Shown in pieces: positions 1 through 5,080 of a stretch of 5,251 nucleotides of DNA. Within the stretch, counting starts at the first letter, position 1. Every line of letters begins with the position of its first letter. The notes under the pieces were generated by a model. It made no database searches and was not told the origin of the DNA. It saw only the letters and a list, made by a program, of their open reading frames with translations. The DNA comes from CAZNNH01 sp964574335 (lineage in GTDB: Bacteria; Acidobacteriota; Vicinamibacteria; Fen-336), in assembly GCA_964574335.1 (NCBI GenBank), contig CAZNNH010000278.1, positions 1 to 5,251 of the forward strand. The letters are read 5' to 3'. A program made the translations under genes and the position numbers.

Positions 1-1145
1 GTGATGATGGTCTTGACCTCGTGGGGGGTGAGGTTCTGGGCCTCGTCGACGATGAAGAAGACGTGGGCCAGCGACCGCCCCCGGATGTAGGCGAGGGGGG
101 CGATGCAGAGCTTCTCCTGCTCCAGCATCTCGCCGATCACCTTCTGCTGCTTGCTCTCGGTCGGCTGCCGATGGCGGATCACCGCCAGGTTGTCCCAGAG
201 CGGCTGCATGTAGGGATCGAGCTTGCTCTTGATGTCGCCGGGCAGGAAGCCGATGTCGCGGTTGCCGAGCGGCACCACCGGACGCGCCAGGTAGATCTGG
301 TGGAACTCGCGGCGCTGCTCCAGGGCCGCCGCCAGCGCCAGCAGCGTCTTGCCGGTGCCGGCCTTGCCGGTGAGCGTGACCAACTGGACCTCGGGGCGCA
401 GCAGCGCGTCGAGGGCGAAGATCTGCTCGGCGTTCCTGGGCTCGACGCCGTAGGCGGGGCGCTTGATCACGCGCTCCAGGGTGCCGGCCGGGTGGTTGTG
501 GTGGGCCAGCGCGCTCAGGCTGCCGTTGCGCATGATCAGGTACTGGTGCGGGCAGAGCCGCTCGGAGGACGGAACGTCGGCGAGCGGAACGGCGTGCGGC
601 TCGCTGTGCAGGCGCGCGATCAGCTCCGCCGGCAGTCCCTCGAGGCGGGCGGTGCCCGTGTACAGCCGGTCGACGTGGCGGACCTTGCCGGTGGTGTAGT
701 CCTCGGCGGGCAGGCCCAGCGACTTGGCCTTCATCCGCAGGTTGATGTCCTTGCTGACCACGATCACCTCGCGGTCGGGGTGCCGCTCGCGGAGCTGCTC
801 GGCCAGCGCCAGGATCCGGTGGTCGGGCTTGCTCATAGCGAACACCTGGCTCACGCGCGGGGAGCTCGGTTCCCCGACCTCGACGAACAGCCGGCCCCGC
901 TCCGGCCCCAGCGGCAGGCCCTCCGTGAGCAGGCCGTCGCCGGCCAGGCGGTCCAGCTCCCGGATGAACTGGCGCGCCTCGATGTTGATGAGGTCGTTAC
1001 CGCGCTTGAAGCGGTCCAGCTCCTCGAGGACGACGATCGGGATGGCGACGTCGTGCTCCTGGAAGTTGTAGATGCTGCTGTGGTCGAACAGGAGCACGTT
1101 GGTGTCCACGACGAACAGCTTCTTCGAGACTCGGGTGTCGCTCAT
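1..1145 (-). CDS. PIN domain-PhoH family ATPase (PhoH2/YlaK type), 3' end cut by window edge
   Basis: This gene encodes an N-terminal PIN ribonuclease-fold domain joined to a PhoH P-loop ATPase. In characterised PhoH2 proteins this pairing acts as an ATP-dependent RNA helicase/RNase; that role is inferred here from family. The visible 381 codons stay open to the window edge. PIN domain (about 8-160): FVVDTN with D15, VVLEELDRFK with E41/E42, D108, and SKDINLR with D132, so the acidic metal-binding set looks complete. PhoH ATPase (about 225 onward): Walker A GKAGTGKT at 260-267, the LARPVVPLG segment at 286-294, and Walker B FFIVDEAQN at 363-371. YlaK-type proteins run to roughly 440 residues, so about 60 are probably missing. 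ATG at 1145 was chosen because the PIN core begins eight residues later and I see no in-frame start in the 45 bases upstream. The ribosome site is weak (GAGG only 2 bases away). A promoter at 1286-1314 probably drives it. Confidence 0.96.
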   Translation of the reverse strand, partial: MSDTRVSKKLFVVDTNVLLFDHSSIYNFQEHDVAIPIVVLEELDRFKRGNDLINIEARQFIRELDRLAGDGLLTEGLPLGPERGRLFVEVGEPSSPRVSQVFAMSKPDHRILALAEQLRERHPDREVIVVSKDINLRMKAKSLGLPAEDYTTGKVRHVDRLYTGTARLEGLPAELIARLHSEPHAVPLADVPSSERLCPHQYLIMRNGSLSALAHHNHPAGTLERVIKRPAYGVEPRNAEQIFALDALLRPEVQLVTLTGKAGTGKTLLALAAALEQRREFHQIYLARPVVPLGNRDIGFLPGDIKSKLDPYMQPLWDNLAVIRHRQPTESKQQKVIGEMLEQEKLCIAPLAYIRGRSLAHVFFIVDEAQNLTPHEVKTII

Positions 1146-1219
1146 GGCCTCTTTCGGGGCCGGGGGAGACGCCGCGCAATAGTCCTGGGAGCGGGGCGGG
1201 GAGCCGCGCGACCGACCGG

Positions 1220-1238
1220 CCCGAGATACCCTCTCGGG
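1220..1238 (-). promoter_or_regulatory. 7-bp hairpin in the 5' leader of the PIN-PhoH gene
   Basis: CCCGAGA and TCTCGGG are perfect reverse complements around a 5-base loop (GGGTA on the transcript). If the promoter at 1286-1314 is used, this stem lies about 40 bases into a leader of about 134 bases. No U-run follows, so it is not a simple terminator. It could affect transcript stability or translation; the function is unknown. Confidence 0.35.
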
Positions 1239-1285
1239 GTTCCGCGGACAGGGGATCCGTGGAGCTGCTTGGCAAGGCGTTTTCT

Positions 1286-1314
1286 AGTGTAGGTTCTCAG
1301 GTCTTGCGCTTCAA
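1286..1314 (-). promoter_or_regulatory. Sigma70-like promoter for the PIN-PhoH gene
   Basis: On the minus strand, TTGAAG (1309-1314; 4 of 6 to consensus, with TTGA intact) is followed after exactly 17 bases by TACACT (1286-1291; 4 of 6, with the key TA and final T present). Two six-base A-tracts lie just upstream (1318-1323 and 1333-1338), resembling an UP element in otherwise G+C-rich DNA. The predicted start is near 1279, giving a leader of about 134 bases before the ATG at 1145. No mapped start is available, so this is a sequence-based call. Confidence 0.5.
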
Positions 1315-1449
1315 CTATTTTTTGCTGCAGGCTTTTTTGGGGGTGGCGCTTCGGCCTCGGCGGGGCCCGTAACGGCTGGCATTCTCAGAAGATGGACCGG
1401 GAGCCGGACGCTTTCCCATCTCGCGGTGACGGAGCGCTGACAGGCTGGC

Positions 1450-1465
1450 GGGGGGGTGGGGGGGG
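1450..1465 (+). repeat. Homopolymeric G-run (G7-T-G8) abutting the bactofilin stop codon
   Basis: Seven G, one T and eight G on the plus strand begin directly after the TAG stop of the bactofilin gene. The plus strand is the template for that gene. The tract fits a compact G-quadruplex pattern (four runs of three G with 1-2 base loops), and the transcript would carry the matching C-rich, G-free run. It could slow RNA polymerase or act as part of a Rho-loading site. Neither is demonstrated. Because it sits outside the coding sequence, slippage here would not change the protein. Confidence 0.45.
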
Positions 1466-1906
1466 CTACTGCTTCCGCCTTTCCTGGAACGTGACCTGGC
1501 CGCCGCCCCCTTCGTGCATGTGGACGCGGCCCTGCAGGAAGCAGCCCTCGCCCATGGCCAGGCTGGCGGCGTCGATGTCGGCCTTGACCCGGGCCTTGGC
1601 GCCCAGCTCGATCTTGCCCTTGGCGACGATGCTCTCGCCGTGCACCTCGCCCTCGACCAGCACCCGATCGGCCTTGAGGGCCCCTTTCACGCGGCCCGGC
1701 TCCCGCACCCGGATGAACCCCTCGACCTCGGCGTCCCCGTCCAGGGTCCCGGCCATGTCCACCGAGTCGCCTCCGCGGATGTCACCCACCACGTGCAGGC
1801 TGCCGAGCTGCGTCACCGCGCCCGCCACCACGTCGGTGAAGCGCCGGGCCGGACGCGGCGGCGTCTCCGGGGTCGGCGGGTCAGCCGGCTTGGGGCTCAT
1901 GGACAT
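1466..1906 (-). CDS. Bactofilin family polymer-forming cytoskeletal protein (DUF583)
   Basis: Bactofilins self-assemble without nucleotide into filaments that position cell-envelope and morphogenesis factors, usually at the cytoplasmic side of the membrane. This 146-residue protein has the family layout: a Pro-rich disordered tail (5-20), then a right-handed beta-helix core (about 32-130) seen as short beta-strand repeats with regularly placed Gly and Val/Ile/Leu (LGSLHVVGDI, VDMAGTLDG, VLVEGEVHG, SIVAKGKIELG), then a short basic, Gln-rich tail. No transmembrane segment is visible. Its length is normal for the family. The start is ambiguous: the N-terminus reads MSMS, and the AGGA at 1910-1913 is 3 bases from the first ATG but 9 from the second, so translation from 1900 (144 residues) is quite possible. 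The gene follows the sulfatase-family gene after 33 bases, so it is probably cotranscribed with it. No M23 peptidase partner, a common bactofilin neighbour, is in the window. Confidence 0.93.
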   Translation of the reverse strand: MSMSPKPADPPTPETPPRPARRFTDVVAGAVTQLGSLHVVGDIRGGDSVDMAGTLDGDAEVEGFIRVREPGRVKGALKADRVLVEGEVHGESIVAKGKIELGAKARVKADIDAASLAMGEGCFLQGRVHMHEGGGGQVTFQERRKQ

Positions 1907-1939
1907 CGATCCTGGCAGCGGATCGTAGCACGACTGCCG

Positions 1940-3820
1940 CTAGGGTTCCTCGCGCTCGAAGAAGATGCGGACGAGGCGCAGGCCCAGGTCCCGGCCGTCG
2001 GCGGCGCCGCGGTAGAGGGAGAGCCACAGCTCGACCTCGCCGGCCGGCAGCTCCAGCTCGGCCGGCACCTGGTCGCCGCCCACCAGCAGCCGGAGCGGGC
2101 TGGGGAACGAGCCGGCCGCAAGACGCAGGAGCACGTTGTAGGAGCGTTCCTGCCAGTCGTGCTCGACGCGGACCCGGTACCGGCCCGGCGTCAGCACCCG
2201 CAAGCGGTAGCTGGCGGCGTCACCGGGCTCGCGCCAGCCGGTCAGGTAGAGGCGGGTGTTGACGAGGTGTCCCTGTAGCCGGCTCGGCCCGTTGGCCGGG
2301 AGGTCGCAGGTGGCGGCGCCCTGGAGGCCCACCAGGTAGGTGGGAGGGGCGAACGCCTCCGGCTCGGCCACGACCCCGTCGAACCAGGTCACCAGCCGAT
2401 CTCGGAGCCTCTTCACGAGGGCCGGCTCCGAGCCCGCCAGGTCGTGCTGCTCGCCGCGATCGGCGCCCGGCTCGAATAGCGCCAGGTGCTCGACAGGCTC
2501 GGGGGCCTGGTGGTCGGCGGCCAGCGGGTTCTGCAGCAGCTTGTGGCGCTCGGTGCGGACCGCCAGGGTCTGCTCGGCGAAGCGCAGCGCGTGGTGGTCC
2601 ACCGGGGCGTACCGGTTCGGGATCCCTCCCGCCGCGACCGGCCGCTCGGAGGTCAGCCAGCCCGGGCGGGCGTAGCGAAACAGCACCCGCTCACCGAGGG
2701 AGCGGGTGTCTCCGCGCAGGTAGGGGACGATGCTGCGCCCGTCGAGGGGGAGCGGGTCCGAGGTGTCGCCTCCGGCCAGCTCGAGGAGCGTCGGGAACAG
2801 GTCGGTCACGTCCACCAGGCGGTCCACCACCGCCGGCGAGAAGCGCCCCTTCCAGCGGACGAGGAGCGGGGAGCGGATGCCGTTCTCCCACAGGTCGCCC
2901 TTGTAGCCGCGCATCCCGCTCACGTTGCGCATCTTGCGGTCGTCTTCGGTGAAGGTGCCGTCTCCCTTCCATGGCCCGTTGTCGCTCAGGAACACGACCA
3001 CGGTGCGCTCGGCGAGGCCCAGCCGGTCGAGCCCATCGAGCAGCCGGCCGACCTGGGCGTTGAGGTGCTCCACCATGCCGTACAGGGTGGCCAGGGGCTC
3101 ATGCAGACGCTGCCCGCGGTAGCGGGCCACGTAGCGCTCGGGCGCGTCGAGGGGGGCGTGGCAGAGGAGGTAGGGGAGGTAGGCGAAGAATGCCTGGTCG
3201 TGGTGGCGACGCATGAAGTCGAGGGCGTAGTCGGTCAGCACGTCCGCGGAGAAGCCCTCGTGCTCGCGGGGCTCGCCGTTGTAGCGGCCTCTCCCGTTGC
3301 GGTGCTGGTCGGGCTCGGCGCTGAAGGCCTCGTCGAACCCCCGCTGCCAGGGGTGGTAGCCGTCGGTGCCGCCCAGGTCCCACTTCCCCCACATGCCGGT
3401 GGCGTAGGAGGCGGCCCGGAAGGCCTCGGCCAACGTCCGCTCGTTCAGGCTCAGGAAGCCCTTGCCGTCTCCGGCGTCGACCACCCCGGTGCGCAGGTGG
3501 TTCCGACCGGTCAACAGGGCGGCCCGGGTGGGCGCGCCCATCGGCGTCACGTAGAAGCTGGAGAACTGGACCGCTTCCCGGGCCAGGGCGTCGATCCGCG
3601 GCGTCTGGACGATCGGGTTGCCGTGGATCCCCAGGTCGTCGAAGCCCAGGTCGTCGGCCAGGATCAGGATCACGTTGGGCCGGTCCGGGCCCGGCTCGGC
3701 GGTCGCGTCGTGGGGGGAGACCAGCAAGCCCGGCGCCAGGACGCCGATCAGCAGGGCCGCCTTCAGGGCTGGCGCTCCGGGACGCCTCGCCGGCCTCGTG
3801 CCGGTGTCTCGCGTCGGCAT
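1940..3820 (-). CDS. Exported sulfatase-family protein lacking the formylglycine residue (probable pseudo-sulfatase)
   Basis: This is a 626-residue protein of the type I sulfatase fold (alkaline phosphatase superfamily). A signal peptide is clear: basic n-region, hydrophobic ALLIGVLAPGLLV (21-34) and an ATA cleavage motif (39-41). The sulfatase domain starts at NVILILADDLGFDDLG (about 49-64). It keeps metal ligands D56, D57, D280 and N281, plus R99, K146, H221 and K307. Signature 1 reads PMGAPTRAALLTG (93-105), matching the standard pattern everywhere except the formylglycine-forming Cys/Ser, which is G95 (codon GGC at 3536-3538). The usual GKWH is GKWD, with D148 (codon GAC at 3377-3379). 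Classical sulfate-ester hydrolysis is therefore unlikely. About 130 C-terminal residues (495-626) look like an extra beta-sandwich domain. ATG at 3820 was chosen because it directly precedes the signal peptide; the GGAGG at 3835-3839 is rather far away (14 bases). An earlier in-frame ATG at 3931 would overlap the preceding gene. Confidence 0.93.
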   Translation of the reverse strand: MPTRDTGTRPARRPGAPALKAALLIGVLAPGLLVSPHDATAEPGPDRPNVILILADDLGFDDLGIHGNPIVQTPRIDALAREAVQFSSFYVTPMGAPTRAALLTGRNHLRTGVVDAGDGKGFLSLNERTLAEAFRAASYATGMWGKWDLGGTDGYHPWQRGFDEAFSAEPDQHRNGRGRYNGEPREHEGFSADVLTDYALDFMRRHHDQAFFAYLPYLLCHAPLDAPERYVARYRGQRLHEPLATLYGMVEHLNAQVGRLLDGLDRLGLAERTVVVFLSDNGPWKGDGTFTEDDRKMRNVSGMRGYKGDLWENGIRSPLLVRWKGRFSPAVVDRLVDVTDLFPTLLELAGGDTSDPLPLDGRSIVPYLRGDTRSLGERVLFRYARPGWLTSERPVAAGGIPNRYAPVDHHALRFAEQTLAVRTERHKLLQNPLAADHQAPEPVEHLALFEPGADRGEQHDLAGSEPALVKRLRDRLVTWFDGVVAEPEAFAPPTYLVGLQGAATCDLPANGPSRLQGHLVNTRLYLTGWREPGDAASYRLRVLTPGRYRVRVEHDWQERSYNVLLRLAAGSFPSPLRLLVGGDQVPAELELPAGEVELWLSLYRGAADGRDLGLRLVRIFFEREEP

Positions 3821-3830
3821 GGTGGGGTCT

Positions 3831-3840
3831 GCTTCCTCCC
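3831..3840 (-). promoter_or_regulatory. Ribosome binding site of the sulfatase-family gene, long spacing
   Basis: The minus strand reads GGGAGGAAGC here. Its GGAGG core is a good Shine-Dalgarno match but lies 14 bases before the ATG at 3820, longer than the usual 5-10. I see no alternative start between the two. The site lies in the 37-base gap after the upstream stop codon and supports the signal-peptide start over the ATG at 3931. Confidence 0.5.
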
Positions 3841-3857
3841 GCGTCCTGGGTGCCTCC

Positions 3858-4868
3858 TCAGGGCGCCTTTCCGGCCGGCGTCTCGGCCAGGAGGGGAGCC
3901 AGCGCCGCCTCGAGGCTCTCCTCCGAGTCACCCACCGTCACGTCGCGGTGGAGCGACCAGCGCTCGGTGTGCTGGGCGCTCTCGCCGGGATCGAGGTGCG
4001 ACAGCGGACCCAGCGTCTCGATCTCCAGGTAGCCGCGGCTGGTGAAGATCTCGAGGTTGCTTCCGAAGTCCGGGTAGGTGGCGTGATCGTCGTGGTCGAA
4101 CCGCTTGAGCAGCAGCGTCCTCCCGAGGGCGTAGGCCACCCACCCCTGCCGGTCGCCGAAGCCGATCTTCTGCGAGGTGGCCAAGGACGGGTCGGGAGAG
4201 ATCCGGACGTAGCGCTTGCCCAGGGTGAGGCGCGGGTCGGTCAGGTCGGTGTAGGGCCACAGGATCATCGGCCGGGCCGGCAGCAACGCCTGGCCGTGGG
4301 GGCGGAACGGCTCCTGGGGGACGACCACGGTGCCACCCCCCTCGGTGCTCATCACGCTCAGGCCCCAGGTGGCCAGCTCGATCGGCCACGGCGACCGGTT
4401 GGTGATCCGGTGCACCACGACGAGGCTCGTGCCCTGGCGGTCGAGCCTCACCTCGAGCTGCTTCTGGATCGAGGTGCTCGGCTCGACCGGCGCCAAGAGA
4501 CGCAGCGTCCAGTCGTCGGCGTGGACCTCGACCGGCACGTTGTCGGGGGCGTAGGTGCGCGGGCGGGCTTCCGGGGCCGCCCAGAGCCGGTGGCCGCCCC
4601 AGACCTTCCAGGTGCTGGCGGGCGCTCTGTGGTCGGGCATCTCCGCCAGCAGGTTCTCCTGGCCGACGAAGCCGTAGCGGGCGATGCGGGGACCCACGTC
4701 GGTGGTCACCACCACCTCGACGGTGCCGTTCGACAGAGACAGGCAGCCCTCGAGACCCAGGCACGAGACCCTCTCGGCCTGGCCTTCGGCGGCCATCGTC
4801 GGGAATGACGCCAGGAGAAGGAACAGGGAAGACGAGACGACCAGGGCCACCCGGCGGGGCCGCGACAT
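3858..4868 (-). CDS. Secreted DUF4380-like protein (galactose mutarotase-like fold), function unknown
   Basis: This 336-residue protein begins with a signal peptide: MSRPRR, then hydrophobic VALVVSSSLFLLLASF, with probable cleavage near TMAA (24-27). The mature part resembles the DUF4380 family, whose members have a beta-rich fold related to galactose mutarotase. Visible signatures are LSNGTVEVVVTTDVGPRIAR (45-64), GGHRLW (91-96), APE (98-100), TYAPDN (105-110) and, near the C-terminus, a mutarotase-like LEIETLGPLSHLDPGES stretch (281-297). DUF4380 proteins are uncharacterised; the fold suggests carbohydrate binding or sugar epimerisation outside the cytoplasm. Family assignment is from memory of motifs, not a search. 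ATG at 4868 is strongly supported by AGGAGGTG upstream and by the signal peptide; the frame is open farther upstream but lacks such support. It is the first gene of the likely operon, 37 bases before the sulfatase-family gene. Confidence 0.82.
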   Translation of the reverse strand: MSRPRRVALVVSSSLFLLLASFPTMAAEGQAERVSCLGLEGCLSLSNGTVEVVVTTDVGPRIARYGFVGQENLLAEMPDHRAPASTWKVWGGHRLWAAPEARPRTYAPDNVPVEVHADDWTLRLLAPVEPSTSIQKQLEVRLDRQGTSLVVVHRITNRSPWPIELATWGLSVMSTEGGGTVVVPQEPFRPHGQALLPARPMILWPYTDLTDPRLTLGKRYVRISPDPSLATSQKIGFGDRQGWVAYALGRTLLLKRFDHDDHATYPDFGSNLEIFTSRGYLEIETLGPLSHLDPGESAQHTERWSLHRDVTVGDSEESLEAALAPLLAETPAGKAP

Positions 4869-4872
4869 GAGC

Positions 4873-4880
4873 CACCTCCT
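4873..4880 (-). promoter_or_regulatory. Strong ribosome binding site of the DUF4380-like gene
   Basis: The minus strand reads AGGAGGTG, an eight-base match to the 16S rRNA anti-Shine-Dalgarno, ending 4 bases before the ATG (6 bases from the AGGAGG core). It decides the start at 4868 over the longer in-frame extension to 5027, and it is much the best ribosome site in the window. Confidence 0.85.
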
Positions 4881-4901
4881 CGCGAAGCGAATCGGGACCC
4901 A

Positions 4902-4930
4902 AGCCTGAGCCAGGGCAAAGAGGCTGTCAA
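4902..4930 (-). promoter_or_regulatory. Possible promoter of the DUF4380-sulfatase-bactofilin operon
   Basis: TTGACA, the exact -35 consensus, lies at 4925-4930 on the minus strand. Seventeen bases downstream is CAGGCT (4902-4907), a poor -10 with only A2 and T6 matching. Transcription would start near 4895, giving a leader of about 27 bases that includes the strong ribosome site. The -35 and geometry are good and the -10 is weak, so an activator or another sigma factor may be needed, or the match may be chance. Confidence 0.3.
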
Positions 4931-4934
4931 GGCG

Positions 4935-4975
4935 CTCGGGCGCGGCCGCCGCGGCCTGGTTCCGGTGGGCCCGAG
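4935..4975. repeat. Inverted repeat just upstream of the putative operon promoter
   Basis: CTCGGGC (4935-4941) and GCCCGAG (4969-4975) are perfect 7-base reverse complements. Nested inside is a second pair, GGCCG (4944-4948) and CGGCC (4952-4956). The outer arm ends 4 bases above the possible -35. It could be an operator or the base of an upstream terminator, but no T-run follows on either strand and G+C-rich DNA makes such pairs by chance. Confidence 0.3.
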
Positions 4976-5003
4976 GTGGCAGACTAGGCGGCGACCGGCT
5001 TTC

Positions 5004-5059
5004 GGGGGACACGATCCGGGTTTCCACGGCGGGGCGGAGGAAACCCGGTCATGTCCCCC
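5004..5059. repeat. Long imperfect inverted repeat (about 21-bp arms, 13-base loop)
   Basis: The left arm (5004-5025) and right arm (5039-5059) are reverse complements apart from one substitution and one extra base in the left arm; the loop is 5026-5038. The inner nine bases of each arm (CCGGGTTTCC side) pair without a break. Neither strand has a U-run after the stem, so it is not a classic terminator. It could be a factor-dependent terminator for a gene to the right, a processing hairpin, or an end of a small mobile repeat. Confidence 0.6.
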
Positions 5060-5080
5060 CGGGGCTTGTTTCCGAATGCA

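Larger units (their letters stand above)
1146..1465. other. 320-bp intergenic gap between bactofilin and PIN-PhoH genes
   Basis: I see no gene here on either strand. In transcription order it holds a C-rich run directly after the bactofilin stop, a G+C-rich stretch without a clear T-tailed hairpin on the minus strand, two six-base A-tracts (T-runs on the plus strand at 1318-1323 and 1333-1338), a sigma70-like promoter, and a leader of about 134 bases containing a 7-bp hairpin. No rho-independent terminator for the upstream operon could be found. Confidence 0.7.

Noticed and set aside
21..1292. A 423-codon open frame on the plus strand opposite the PIN-PhoH gene
   Set aside because: The minus strand encodes unmistakable PIN and PhoH motifs over the same bases. 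The plus frame is a low-complexity Arg/Leu/Gln/Gly/Val-rich product typical of antisense frames in G+C-rich DNA.
1318..1338. Two T-runs on the plus strand as rho-independent terminators
   Set aside because: No adequate G+C stem directly precedes either T-run, and there is no plus-strand gene to terminate. They fit better as A-tracts above the minus-strand promoter.
3821..3931. N-terminal extension of the sulfatase-family gene to an ATG at 3931
   Set aside because: It would overlap the end of the DUF4380-like gene by about 74 bases and add 37 Arg-rich residues before a normal signal peptide. A GGAGG lies in the gap before the chosen ATG.
2486..4045. A 519-codon open frame on the plus strand opposite the sulfatase-family gene
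   Set aside because: It spans the gap between two minus-strand genes, has Gln/Val/Gly/Pro-biased composition and no recognisable motif. The minus-strand reading explains the sequence.
4884..4896. 13-base leader segment matching the reverse strand of the 73-bp repeat junction at 12 of 13 bases
   Set aside because: The match is short, built from CGAA/TTCG words common in this DNA, and covers only a small part of the unit, so chance is likely.
4869..5027. N-terminal extension of the DUF4380-like gene to an ATG at 5027
   Set aside because: The inner ATG has an eight-base Shine-Dalgarno match and begins a textbook signal peptide. The extension would bury that signal peptide 53 residues in and run through the inverted repeats.
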